Below, in pieces: positions 34,201 through 42,050 of a stretch of 64,000 bases of DNA; within the stretch, counting starts at the first letter, position 1; each line of letters opens with the position of its first letter. Location: the NCBI RefSeq assembly GCF_051380735.1, contig NZ_JBNYXQ010000001.1, positions 1,612,001 to 1,676,000 on the forward strand, written 5' to 3'. The stretch is from Janthinobacterium sp051380735. Lineage in GTDB: Bacteria; Pseudomonadota; Gammaproteobacteria; Burkholderiales; Burkholderiaceae_D. Both the position numbers and the translations under genes were made by a program. The notes below the pieces were generated by a model. That model was not told where the DNA came from, made no database searches, and was given only the letters and a program-made list of their open reading frames with translations.

Positions 34201-36881
34201 TACCAGGTATTGAATTCGGTTTGCAGCAGCTTTTGCGCTTCCGTGCCGGCGCCGGCCAGGGCGATGCGCTCGCGCCAGATATCGGCGTCGATTTTCAGCA
34301 GCGCGTCGGCGCGCGCCTTTGGGTCGGCGATCGATTCGGCGGTGAATTTCGCGTTGTCGACCTTCAGCCCGGCGGCGTAATTCAGTGCGGCCGTCTGTGC
34401 CAGCGTGGCCTGCTCGACCAGCACACGGGCATCTTTCTCGGCCGTGAGTGCCTTGATCTGGTCGCCGGTGACGATCCGGCCCTTGATCTTGGCGTCGACC
34501 AGATATTTTTCCTGGTCGGCCTGGGCCTTGACCGCGATCATTTCGATGGCGCGGGCGTCGCTGGATTTGCCGTACATGGCATATTCGGCAGCAAGGGCTG
34601 CGGTAGAGGCGTACCGCGCTGTGGTGCTTTCGAGTAGCGTGTCCTGTGCGTCTTTCTCCTGCTCGCTTTTCTTTTTTGCTGCTTCGGAGGCTTCCAGTGC
34701 CGCCAAAGCATCCTTTGCCAAGGTTTGATGTGCGGCCGACAGCTTCAGCTTGCCAGCGATCATCGTCTCATCGAGCTTGATGCGCATCTTTTGGCTTTCC
34801 GACGCGTTCTGATCAGTTTTGGCCTCGAGATTGTTCTCAGCGGTCTTGGTGCGGATCGAGGCAATCAGGCTTTCATACGCGGATTGTTCTTTGTTCAGCG
34901 CCGCAGCAATTCCTTTATCTTCATACTTTGCCCGGACGATTTTTTCCATTTCGGGCGTCAACTCACCAAATTTCTTCTTGAGCTCGTCCAGTTCAGCAGC
35001 CATCTTTTGTGCTGCCGTACCGTTCTGGCCAAACCAGGTCTTGAGATCGGCGTCACGGGTAAATGCCTTGTTTTGCGCTTGCTCGGCATTCAGTTTTTCC
35101 ATGCCCTCGTTGACGGTGTTCAGCCGACCGCCCCACACGCCCATCAGCGCCGTTTTGGTAGCAATATCAAGATCCGTGCGTTTACCAATTGAATTGATTT
35201 CTGCCAGAATTTTCTCGCGACTTTTTTCCCCTTCTGATACAGGGGCGGGAGCAGCGACCATCTTTTTTCCCACCAGTTCGTTGCGCTCCTTCAATTTATC
35301 AATCTGCTTGTTTAAGTTCTCCAAATATTCATCAATTTCTTCCGCCAGAGTGGCGGTCACTTCCTTTTCTGCCTCGCTGCCTTTGCTACCCCACAAAACC
35401 CACGCCGCCGCGCCCACACTGAGCAGCGTTGTGATAATGCCGATTGGTCCACCGAGAAAGCCGAGCGCTTTGGATGCAAGGCTGGCGGTGATGGCGGTGC
35501 GGCTAATGGCACCATTCAGGCCATTGGTTGCAGCGGTGCGCGCGGCGGTTGCCGCCGTATCTGCTGCGGTCGCAGCGGTGACAGAGGCCGTCGCCACGGC
35601 CAACTGGGCAGATATGCGACCCAAGGCAATACTCGATGCGCTCATCTCGGCCAACGCAACCGTCCGCGCCTGCTCGGCAACGGCCAAGTCCAACGTCGAA
35701 GTGCGCACAACGCGCAGCGCGAAACTCAACGCGCCGGCAGCCGAGGCGGCCGCAATTGCGGCCTCAGCGGAAGCAATGTTTGCTTTAGCCTGGTTGTACT
35801 GGGCAAATACCAACTCGCGCGCGGCCAGCAACGCCGTCTTTTGCGTTACCAGACCGGCAAGCGTGGCCTGGGTTTCGGTTAATTTCGCAGTAGTGGATGC
35901 AGCGACAGCAGTGGTGCTCGCCACAAGAGCCTCTGCCTTTGAAATCAACGCCGCTCGCTCAACCACCAGCAGTGCGGCAAGTTCAGCATTGGCGGCGAAA
36001 TAGGCCTGCACGGACGCCACGCCAGCAAAGAAGTAGCCGGCCAGCTTCAGGGTCATCAAGCCGGCCGTGACCGAAAACAGCACATTAAGGTTATCAGAAA
36101 GTAATTTAATACTGCCCGTTAAAAGGCCGACCGTGCCATTTGCCTGTGCTTTGACGGCCGTGAATTCCATGAATTCGTTTTTCAGCACAGTCAGCGCGCC
36201 ACCGATCGTGGCGATTTTTTTCCCTTCTTCGCGAAGTGAAGCAAGTGCATTCGGAAGCACTTCCGCCATGATCTTTGAGGTAATCAACCCTTCGCCGGCC
36301 ATGCCTTTCAGGGCGCCAATTGGCAGACCCATGCCGTCGGCTAGGGCTTTCATCAGGCGTGGCGCGGCTTCGTTGACCGCGTTGAATTCTTCGCCTCGTA
36401 ACGTGCCCGAGGCGAACGCCTGCGACAGCTGCAGCTGCGCCGATGCGGATTCGGTCGCAGTCGCGCCGCTGACCATCAGCGCCAGATTGACGGTTTCCGT
36501 GATCTCGGCGACCTGCTTTTGCGTGGTACCCAGCTCGCGCGTGCCGTTGGCAATGCGTGCGTACAGCGTGCCGGTCGCGGCCATAGCCTGCTGTGACGCA
36601 TTGGCAATGCGCTTCACATCGGCATAGGCTGCGTTGTATTCATTCTGCGACACAGTCGCCAGTTTTAGCTGCGAGGTAAATTTGGCGTATTCGTCGCTCA
36701 TACTGACAATGCCTGCCAAGCCAGTCGTCAGCCCAATTGCACCGAGGGCCGCGCCGACCTTGTCGCTATACGAAGCGATATCCTTGAGCGATGATGTCGA
36801 CTGCGTCCGCAGGCGATTAAATTCCCTGATCGCCTGCGCCGAATCGGCGGTGATGATGACGCGTGATTCATTATTTGCCAT
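31206..36881 (-). CDS. Tape measure protein
   Basis: 1891 aa, the longest gene of the window. The N-terminal tape-measure domain (IITADSAQAIREFNRLRTQS, LASGTLRGEEFNAVNEAAPR-like region at ~155-185) is followed by alanine-rich coiled coils, a hydrophobic segment cluster around 1100-1200 and 1270-1310 (GGAVGSVLTMGTIGGTLTTM) and a helical C-terminus. It sets tail length and aids DNA entry. The length implies a long flexible tail. It follows the frameshifted tail-chaperone genes, as in lambda-like order. Confidence 0.93.
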   Translation of the reverse strand: MANNESRVIITADSAQAIREFNRLRTQSTSSLKDIASYSDKVGAALGAIGLTTGLAGIVSMSDEYAKFTSQLKLATVSQNEYNAAYADVKRIANASQQAMAATGTLYARIANGTRELGTTQKQVAEITETVNLALMVSGATATESASAQLQLSQAFASGTLRGEEFNAVNEAAPRLMKALADGMGLPIGALKGMAGEGLITSKIMAEVLPNALASLREEGKKIATIGGALTVLKNEFMEFTAVKAQANGTVGLLTGSIKLLSDNLNVLFSVTAGLMTLKLAGYFFAGVASVQAYFAANAELAALLVVERAALISKAEALVASTTAVAASTTAKLTETQATLAGLVTQKTALLAARELVFAQYNQAKANIASAEAAIAAASAAGALSFALRVVRTSTLDLAVAEQARTVALAEMSASSIALGRISAQLAVATASVTAATAADTAATAARTAATNGLNGAISRTAITASLASKALGFLGGPIGIITTLLSVGAAAWVLWGSKGSEAEKEVTATLAEEIDEYLENLNKQIDKLKERNELVGKKMVAAPAPVSEGEKSREKILAEINSIGKRTDLDIATKTALMGVWGGRLNTVNEGMEKLNAEQAQNKAFTRDADLKTWFGQNGTAAQKMAAELDELKKKFGELTPEMEKIVRAKYEDKGIAAALNKEQSAYESLIASIRTKTAENNLEAKTDQNASESQKMRIKLDETMIAGKLKLSAAHQTLAKDALAALEASEAAKKKSEQEKDAQDTLLESTTARYASTAALAAEYAMYGKSSDARAIEMIAVKAQADQEKYLVDAKIKGRIVTGDQIKALTAEKDARVLVEQATLAQTAALNYAAGLKVDNAKFTAESIADPKARADALLKIDADIWRERIALAGAGTEAQKLLQTEFNTWYSNQSIKVVLDIDVTRATEVLKILESMDAAARSAASGMADSFGSVGEAIGGLTTALSGYAVQQQAVAAQLAASIGDAKGDSTKIAQAQAIAARQGAQAQVKSYGDMASAAKGFFKENSTGYKVMQTTEKAFRAYEMAMAVESMVKKIFFKETEVAANLTLNATKLTGEAATTAASTGLAATEASAWGITAVVKALASLPFPLNLAAGAATLAAVVAIGAKLMGGMGGSSVSLSEQRQAANGTGSVLGDSSAKSESIAHSLAIMEKNSGLGLAHTISMDSSLKQMVAGIGNLGSLLARSGVTAAGGGAAAGVQTGSVSTLGKGGQLALSGAATYGGAMVGGAVGSVLTMGTIGGTLTTMGAIAGPLGMAIGAAIGFAVSKLFKTSTSIKDQGITGTAMSLGDVDALGFTAQAYADINTKKKALGISYSSKNSTQTAALSDEMNDQFSMIISSMGDTIRSAADVLGLGGAAFNAKLNTFVVDLGKISLKDLKGEEQQKALETAFSKMGDDMAKFGVAGLAQYQAVGEGYLETLVRVTNDYMQVSDVLAVLGKSFNTTGLGAVALSEGLIAAAGGLDKLTSGTGFFVQNFLTEAERMAPITKSVNDAMGKLGYADVTTMDGFKAAVLSAADGAAVGKAGAAELYAALLRLAEPFKTAADYTAQLAAATGDYAAVAKTASEIANEHRDLQQQLNELTKSDTELLAIQRAGIADVNKALFDQVQAAKAVVSAKDAVAKAYETEAAAAKTLQGTWKAFGASLVGMNASLALGAQSTLTPEQKYAEARAQFEKTLAAANAGDSTAQSGLSAAEQAFLTASQVVNASDAKYVADYARVMAANDEAMRWASTQVDVQQASLDALTKQVSGQITLNDSVLTVAQAIANLQVAMGVSNGLGVEFTNQPAVAVQAAMTSTPVPVVFDSARYSAGSNVGSDALVAEIRSLNTKLDVANEQIKGLRADQNKQTGAVVQATVESNANAAKTVVAGVEKTAKTSPWRQTVEYEK

Positions 36882-37236
36882 CGGTTTTCTCCTTCCAAGC
36901 GCTCAAGGTCGCCCGCTCCATACATTGAATTTCATGAAAAACACGCTCTTCGTCACGGCGTTTGACGCGCGCCTTGCGCATGACCACTTCCACGCCCGGG
37001 TAAGAGAGGCCGGTGGCGCCTGCCATGCCCACCATCCACTGGGTGCTGACGGCCTGGAACAAGTTCCAGCTACGCACGTTGTCGGGCCACAAGTACAAGG
37101 GCTCGCAAACAACAGGCGCCCGCCGAAGCCGCAGTCCCATTACTGACGCCGCTTCTTCGGCCGATTCACGCCGTTGTTCTTCGTCTTCGTCCGATTCCAC
37201 CAGGCCGAGCGCCACCAGGCGCGCGACCTGACTTAG
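36871..37236 (-). CDS. Frameshift extension (T part) of the tail-assembly chaperone
   Basis: 121 codons plus stop read in the -1 frame after slippage at 37236-37242, continuing as LSQVARLVALGLVESDEDEE and ending ATLSAWKEKTDGK. It has no start codon of its own in a useful place. Together with the 115-aa upstream product it makes a ~236-aa G-T fusion. The extension overlaps the start of the tape-measure gene by 11 bp, as G-T does in lambda. Confidence 0.82.
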   Translation of the reverse strand, partial: LSQVARLVALGLVESDEDEEQRRESAEEAASVMGLRLRRAPVVCEPLYLWPDNVRSWNLFQAVSTQWMVGMAGATGLSYPGVEVVMRKARVKRRDEERVFHEIQCMERATLSAWKEKTDGK

Positions 37237-37580
37237 TTTTTTGCCTTGGCGCCGGCTTCCTTCATGTAGGCGGTAAAGCACAGCATGCCCATGCCGTTGA
37301 TATTGAGCAGGGCTTCCAGCGCGTCGGGGCAGAATTCCGCCGGCTTGTCGTCGTCTTCCAGCACCAGGCGCTGGTCGCGCCAGTCGGTCGCCACGTTCGT
37401 GACGAACTCGCTCACGGGCGTTTCTTTATCAGCCAATGCGTCTTTCAGCTCTGCCGCATCCAGGCGTTTGCAGATCAAGGTGAATTTGAAGGGGATCGCC
37501 TTGCCGCTCTCGTTGGTATGGGAACCGGCCACCAGCACTGCAACGGTATTGCCAACAACGATTTTGTATTTTTTGGTCAT
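37233..37580 (-). CDS. Tail-assembly chaperone (G-like)
   Basis: 115 aa from ATG 37580. Starts MTKKYKIVVGNTVAVLVAG, with an acidic centre (CKRLDAAELKDALADKETP) typical of Phage tail chaperones that coat the tape measure. It stops at TAA directly after the slippery heptamer, so most product is this short form and a minority continues into the extension. It lies between the major tail protein and the tape measure. Confidence 0.85.
   Translation of the reverse strand: MTKKYKIVVGNTVAVLVAGSHTNESGKAIPFKFTLICKRLDAAELKDALADKETPVSEFVTNVATDWRDQRLVLEDDDKPAEFCPDALEALLNINGMGMLCFTAYMKEAGAKAKN
37236..37242 (-). other. Programmed -1 frameshift site A AAA AAC
   Basis: Leftward reading GCA AAA AAC TAA: the heptamer A AAA AAC is in the correct zero frame and the stop follows at once. 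A one-base backward slip gives AAA AAA CTA AGT, matching the open frame down to 36871. This is the canonical X XXY YYZ layout. Confidence 0.85.
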
Positions 37581-37620
37581 GATGTATTTCCTGATTGCGG
37601 GGGCACATTGGCCCCCTGGA

Positions 37621-38592
37621 TTAAAAACTGGTGGTGATGCGGACGTCGTCGTTGCCGACAACAGGATTAATCAGCAGCTTGTAGCCGCACATGCGGGCAC
37701 CGTTGAGCTCTTCCTTGGTCGGCTCGATGCGCTGCACGCCAGGCATGAACACGCAGACGCGGCTGCCCGCGACGGTGCCGTGGATCAGGCCGAGGCTGGT
37801 TTTGGTGGTTGCCAGCACGGCAGCCATGGCAGCCACTTCCTGCTCGGCCGTCAACTTCAGTTGCACGGCGCCGGTGACCTTGCGCTCGGTGATCGGCACC
37901 GACTCGCCACCCAGCAGCGACTCAAACGGAGTGGTCGCACCAAGGTCAATGGTCAGCCCCTGGCTGGGATAAAACTCGCCGCCTACCAGCGCCGGCGCGG
38001 TGGCCGTTGCATGGGTGGCGCCCCAGATCAGGTTGCCGGAATTGGCATCGATGACGATCTCAGGCACTTGCCACTCTTCCAGATCAACCGTTGGTGCTGC
38101 GGCGACAGCCATGCCACCGTGCAGACAGACGAATTTGCACGAAATCACCGGCTTTTCGCCGACAGTCAATTTGAGCGAGGCGGTGCCGCGCGTGCCCAGG
38201 CCTTTATGCAGTACGCCATCGTCGTACCAGTAAATGGTGGCCGATTCAAAACCGGTCGATACCGGCACGTAATCGACGCGCACGCCGGCGGTTACCACCT
38301 CGGCAAAGCCGCAGGCGCGCAGCAGCGGGCCCCAGGCCGGGGCGGCACCCAGGGTGCCGGCGCCGACCAGCTCGACGTCGAAACCCATTTCAACGTAGCG
38401 GCTGCCGACCAGCTGCTCGTCGCCGCCCAGATAGGGGCGAATATTATTGCGCTCGACGTTTTGCGCGTTCAGCGGGTTGATACTCAGATTGCTGACCAGC
38501 ATGGCGTTGGCCGCGCCGGACGGCATGGCGTCGACGCCGTACACAGGTTCCGTTTTGGCGAGGATCGCCGTATTGCGAATGAGGCGAGACAT
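37621..38592 (-). CDS. Major tail tube protein
   Basis: 323 aa. Begins MSRLIRNTAILAKTEPVYGV, a recurrent N-terminus for tail tubes of phages with gpT capsids; the body is beta-rich with YVPVSTGFESATIYWYDDG and a C-terminal half carrying GLTIDLGATTPFESLLGGE. Position just upstream of the chaperone genes and abundance-type codon use fit the tube subunit. Confidence 0.83.
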   Translation of the reverse strand: MSRLIRNTAILAKTEPVYGVDAMPSGAANAMLVSNLSINPLNAQNVERNNIRPYLGGDEQLVGSRYVEMGFDVELVGAGTLGAAPAWGPLLRACGFAEVVTAGVRVDYVPVSTGFESATIYWYDDGVLHKGLGTRGTASLKLTVGEKPVISCKFVCLHGGMAVAAAPTVDLEEWQVPEIVIDANSGNLIWGATHATATAPALVGGEFYPSQGLTIDLGATTPFESLLGGESVPITERKVTGAVQLKLTAEQEVAAMAAVLATTKTSLGLIHGTVAGSRVCVFMPGVQRIEPTKEELNGARMCGYKLLINPVVGNDDVRITTSF

Positions 38593-38595
38593 GGA

Positions 38596-38760
38596 TTACT
38601 CCTGGTGGGGTTGCGTGGCCGGCGCGGCGTTCTTGACGAGATCACCGGTTGCGGGGTTGCGGGTGTAGCTGCCGCCGGTTTTCGGCTCGGCCTGGCGGAC
38701 CGGTGCCGGCGCCGGCGTAACCGGCGCGGCCGCGGCGGGCTTTGGTGTTACAACATTCAT
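38596..38760 (-). CDS. Small proline/alanine-rich phage protein
   Basis: 54 aa from ATG 38760, which overlaps the upstream stop (ATGA). The N-terminal half is PAAAAPVTPAPAPVR; the C-terminal half GGSYTRNPATGDLVK looks conserved. It is four bases upstream of the tail tube gene, and its function is unknown. The coupling on both sides supports that it is translated. Confidence 0.6.
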   Translation of the reverse strand: MNVVTPKPAAAAPVTPAPAPVRQAEPKTGGSYTRNPATGDLVKNAAPATQPHQE

Positions 38761-39200
38761 GTCAACGTCCTTCCGTTGGTTTGATGCATCACCACGAATT
38801 TGGCGGTGATGCAGGCTATTTTTGAATCGAGTTCGTCGACTTCCCATGACAGCGTGTCGCCGGGCAGCGGCTCGAACGACATGGCGGCGCCGTTCAGGGT
38901 TGGCGCCAGCGCCACACGGTCGAATACCTCCACCAGCAGCGCGTCGGCGACCGCATCGGGTTCGCTGCCGGTGGCGCGCGCATAGCTTTCGATGTTGACC
39001 AGCGTGGCCCAGGTGGTCGGGCCGCCGATGACCTGCGCCAGCGTGGAGGTGCTACGCTCGATGCGCACCACGATGGCGCTGGGTTGGTCGGTACCGATGG
39101 CGCGGGTGCGCGAGCGGTAAATACGCCCGCCCGCCAGCGCCGGCTCAACCCGCAGTTGCTCCAGGATGGCGCTGACCACGCCGAACTGCGCGCTGTTCAT
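38757..39200 (-). CDS. Tail terminator-like protein
   Basis: 147 aa. MNSAQFGVVSAILEQLRVEP, then RTRAIGTDQPSAIVVRIE and WATLVNIESYARATG are the pattern of phage tail terminators (gpU-like, tail-completion group). It overlaps both neighbours by 4 bp and precedes the tail tube, in the expected place. Confidence 0.7.
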   Translation of the reverse strand: MNSAQFGVVSAILEQLRVEPALAGGRIYRSRTRAIGTDQPSAIVVRIERSTSTLAQVIGGPTTWATLVNIESYARATGSEPDAVADALLVEVFDRVALAPTLNGAAMSFEPLPGDTLSWEVDELDSKIACITAKFVVMHQTNGRTLT

Positions 39201-39514
39201 GGACGCTCCAGGAATACCAGCGTGATGCCAGCCTGCTGCTCACCATCAGGCCGGCGCTCGGCAACGCTCCAGGTCACAGGGGCGCTGGCGCCAATGGTGA
39301 TCTGGATGGTGCTACCGGAGAAATCAGCCGGCACGTCACTGTTCATGATCTGCATTTGCGGCGCCGAGGCGCCCATGTGCGCGCCGCCGACCGTGGCCGC
39401 CGAATACTCGGCATCGAAAACCACCGGCACCGTTTTGGCGCCGATGGTCGCCAAGGCGTTGGCCAGCTTTTTATGCACGGTGCAGTTCATGCGTGCTTCG
39501 AGGAGGTCAAACAT
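39197..39514 (-). CDS. Head-tail joining/tail completion protein
   Basis: 105 aa, starting MFDLLEARMNCTVHKKLANA. A C-terminal beta region (STIQITIGASAPVTWSVAER) resembles head-tail stoppers. It lies between the capsid decoration protein and the tail terminator, which is the connector position. The start at 39514 overlaps the upstream stop by one base. Confidence 0.62.
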   Translation of the reverse strand: MFDLLEARMNCTVHKKLANALATIGAKTVPVVFDAEYSAATVGGAHMGASAPQMQIMNSDVPADFSGSTIQITIGASAPVTWSVAERRPDGEQQAGITLVFLERP

Positions 39515-39843
39515 CAGGCGTTGATTTTGATGTTGACGAAGGCAACGCCGGCGCCAGCTGGCGCGGCTGCGAAGCCGGCCAGGGTATTGCCGTCAGCGGT
39601 GGCGGTCAGGCGATTGTTGGCGGCGTCCCAGTACAGCAGGTCGCCCTGGCCGATAACGTCGGTACCCAGCTTGGCGACTGCCCACACGCCGGTAACGGTG
39701 ATGCTGCCTGCGCCCAGCGCCGGAATATCGGCCAGCGAAATACCGATGCGCTTGCCCATGAGCACGACGGCGCCCGAGACAATGGCGGTGGCGCCTGCGG
39801 TATACGGCAGGACATCGCCTTCCTGAATGTAATTCTTGGCCAT
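39514..39843 (-). CDS. DUF2190 capsid decoration (cement) protein
   Basis: 109 aa from ATG 39843. The family pattern is clear: MAKNYIQEGDVLPYTAGATA, IVSGAVVLMGKRIGISLADI and DLLYWDAANNRLTATADGN. DUF2190 proteins are small beta-structured capsid stabilisers. It follows the capsid gene by 58 bp. Confidence 0.88.
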   Translation of the reverse strand: MAKNYIQEGDVLPYTAGATAIVSGAVVLMGKRIGISLADIPALGAGSITVTGVWAVAKLGTDVIGQGDLLYWDAANNRLTATADGNTLAGFAAAPAGAGVAFVNIKINA

Positions 39844-39901
39844 GATGGCTCCTATGAAATTTGTGATGTGCCGCCGTAGCGGCACGTATCAGGGTGGCGG
39901 C

Positions 39902-41971
39902 TTATTGGCCGGGATTTTTGACCATCGTGCGGTAGTCCAACGCTTTCACGCCGGCGTCGATGCGCACCTTGAATTCGACGCCATCGACATGCCAGCCGTT
40001 TTGCTGTTCCAGCGTCGGCGCTTCGTTGCCGTCCAGGTAGCTCACCTCGACGGTGTCATGCAGCGCGGCGTTGGCGGTGCCGTACCATGCGGTGGACGAG
40101 TTGGCATCCAGGCGCGCCTCGGAGATGACGTCGAAGGTGTTGCGCACGGAGTTCGGCGTGGTGTTGTTCTTGCTGGCCGCGCCGACTTCATATTCGCTGT
40201 CGCGCACCACGCTGGCCGTACCTTCCAGCGCCAGTGGCACCAGCAGATGCGCCATGCGCAGGCCGAGCGTGGATTCACCTTGTTTTTGCAAGCCCATGCC
40301 GACTCGCATCGCATCGACACCGGCCGTGCTGATGCCGGCCGCCGCCAGCAGATTTTTATGGTCTGCGTGGAACAGCGGGATGCCGTCGGACATTGGCGGA
40401 TTGCTGGTCAGGATCGCGTACACCAGGTCGCCGATGGTACGGATGGCGGCGCGGCCCATGCGCTGCGGGATCTTGGAAAACGCGTCGATGTCATCATTGA
40501 TGATGCCCTGGCGCGTGATGCTGAACATCTTGCCGAAGGTGGCCAGTTGCACCGTTTCACCACGCTCACCGATGGTGGCATAGGTATATTCACCGCCATC
40601 CTGTACCTGGGCGAGCGCCGGGAACATGTTCAGGTCGACGCGCTTGCCGGGCTTGAAGTCGGTCAGCGTGCCTTTCGCGGTCCACAACTGGAACGTTTCT
40701 TCGGCTTCTTCATAGCCCTTCAGCATCGCCTTATTGGCGACATTGGCCAGCAACAGCGGGAAATCGCTGCCAGTATGGGTAAAGGCTGCAGCGATCAAGC
40801 CCATTTTGTCCATGCCGGTGGTTTTGACGCCCGCATGCACCAGGCTTTCACGGGCAATATCGAGCAGCGTGAAGCCGCGATAATTGTTGTTGGTCTCGTC
40901 CTTGGCCAGCTTGCCGCGCGCCATGATCGACGCTGCGGCACCGGCGCGGAACTTGTCGCGCGAATCTTCAACGGTGACAATGTGCGTGCCGGCCACAGGA
41001 CCAGCGCCTTGCGCCAGGTGCGCCAGCAGCTTGATGCCGGCCTGTTCGGGGCTGCAGGCGTGGTCGTCGGCGCAGGCGGCCTGCAGCTCGGTGACACCAG
41101 CTACGTGGCCGAATTTCGCAAACGACGCACCAATATCGGTACGCCGCGCTTTGTCAGCCACAAGCGCAGCGGTTGCGATTTGGGCAGGCGTCAATACTGG
41201 GCCTGCGGCGATTGTTGCAGCAGCGTTCGGGTCGAGTGGTGGTGGCATGGCGGGTTGCTCCTTGGTGGTAATCGTTTGGGTAGGTGCGGCGGCAGCCGCT
41301 TGGGTTTGCGGTAAAACAAAAGAATCGAACCGTGCTTTGACTGACAGTGCCAGGCTGGCCGATGCGGCAATAGGCAACGCCGAAATGGTGGCGTCGACCA
41401 AGTTGGCGGCCAGCGCTTGCTCGGCGGTGTACCAGTGGTCTTTGCCGTCCGTCAGCAAGGCAAGGATTTCCGCACGGTCGCCGCCGGTCTTGCTGGCGTA
41501 GCTGGTAGCCATGGCCTCGGACCAAGTGTCGAGCATGTCGGCGTACTCACGCATGGCCACGCTGTTGCCTTCGGTCCAGCCCCATGGCGCATGGATCATC
41601 ATGGCGGCGTTTTCCGCCATCTGCACGGTATCGCCGGCAACCGCAATCAGGCTGGCGATCGAGGCGGCGATGCTGTCAATAATCGTGGTGACATGCGCTT
41701 TGTGGCGTTTGATCGCGTTATGGATCGCAATGCCATCGGTGACCGAGCCGCCGTAGCTGTTGATACGCACTGTCAAGTGGTCGACATCAAGCGCGGCCAC
41801 GTCACGCACAAAATTGGACGCCGTGATGGTGTCGCCATACCAGCTCTCGCCGATATCGCCGTAAATCAGAATTTCAGCCGAGGATGCCGATACCGCTGCA
41901 CCGGCCCGAGCGCTGGGGCGGATGGTGTACCAGCTTGCGGCTTGGTTCGGTGCCGTGTTTGGAGGTGGCAT
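39902..41971 (-). CDS. ClpP-like protease fused to gpT-type major capsid protein
   Basis: 689 aa in a single frame. Residues ~30-220 form a ClpP/S14 prohead protease: ILIYGDIGESWYGDTITASN, VRINSYGGSVTDG, the Ser in DSIAASIASLIA and the His in MIHAPWGWTEG. After a proline/alanine linker (~235-260) the C-terminal ~420 residues are a Mu gpT-like capsid subunit, ending VEFKVRIDAGVKALDYRTM. Self-cleavage would free capsid subunits after assembly. The dyad at 42013-42040 is 41 bp upstream of its ATG. Confidence 0.9.
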   Translation of the reverse strand: MPPPNTAPNQAASWYTIRPSARAGAAVSASSAEILIYGDIGESWYGDTITASNFVRDVAALDVDHLTVRINSYGGSVTDGIAIHNAIKRHKAHVTTIIDSIAASIASLIAVAGDTVQMAENAAMMIHAPWGWTEGNSVAMREYADMLDTWSEAMATSYASKTGGDRAEILALLTDGKDHWYTAEQALAANLVDATISALPIAASASLALSVKARFDSFVLPQTQAAAAAPTQTITTKEQPAMPPPLDPNAAATIAAGPVLTPAQIATAALVADKARRTDIGASFAKFGHVAGVTELQAACADDHACSPEQAGIKLLAHLAQGAGPVAGTHIVTVEDSRDKFRAGAAASIMARGKLAKDETNNNYRGFTLLDIARESLVHAGVKTTGMDKMGLIAAAFTHTGSDFPLLLANVANKAMLKGYEEAEETFQLWTAKGTLTDFKPGKRVDLNMFPALAQVQDGGEYTYATIGERGETVQLATFGKMFSITRQGIINDDIDAFSKIPQRMGRAAIRTIGDLVYAILTSNPPMSDGIPLFHADHKNLLAAAGISTAGVDAMRVGMGLQKQGESTLGLRMAHLLVPLALEGTASVVRDSEYEVGAASKNNTTPNSVRNTFDVISEARLDANSSTAWYGTANAALHDTVEVSYLDGNEAPTLEQQNGWHVDGVEFKVRIDAGVKALDYRTMVKNPGQ

Positions 41972-42012
41972 GCTGTTTTCCTTGTTCAGAGCAGACAGTG
42001 TCTTTTTTACGG

Positions 42013-42040
42013 AGTCTCATTTCTAGGGAAAAATGAGACT
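42013..42040 (-). promoter_or_regulatory. Late-operon dyad, copy 2 (upstream of capsid gene)
   Basis: Leftward AGTCTCATTT, loop TTCCCTAG, AAATGAGACT: perfect ten-base arms. Identical to copy 3. It lies between the portal stop and the capsid ATG, 41 bp from that ATG. Confidence 0.75.
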
Positions 42041-42050
42041 GTTTTTGCAC

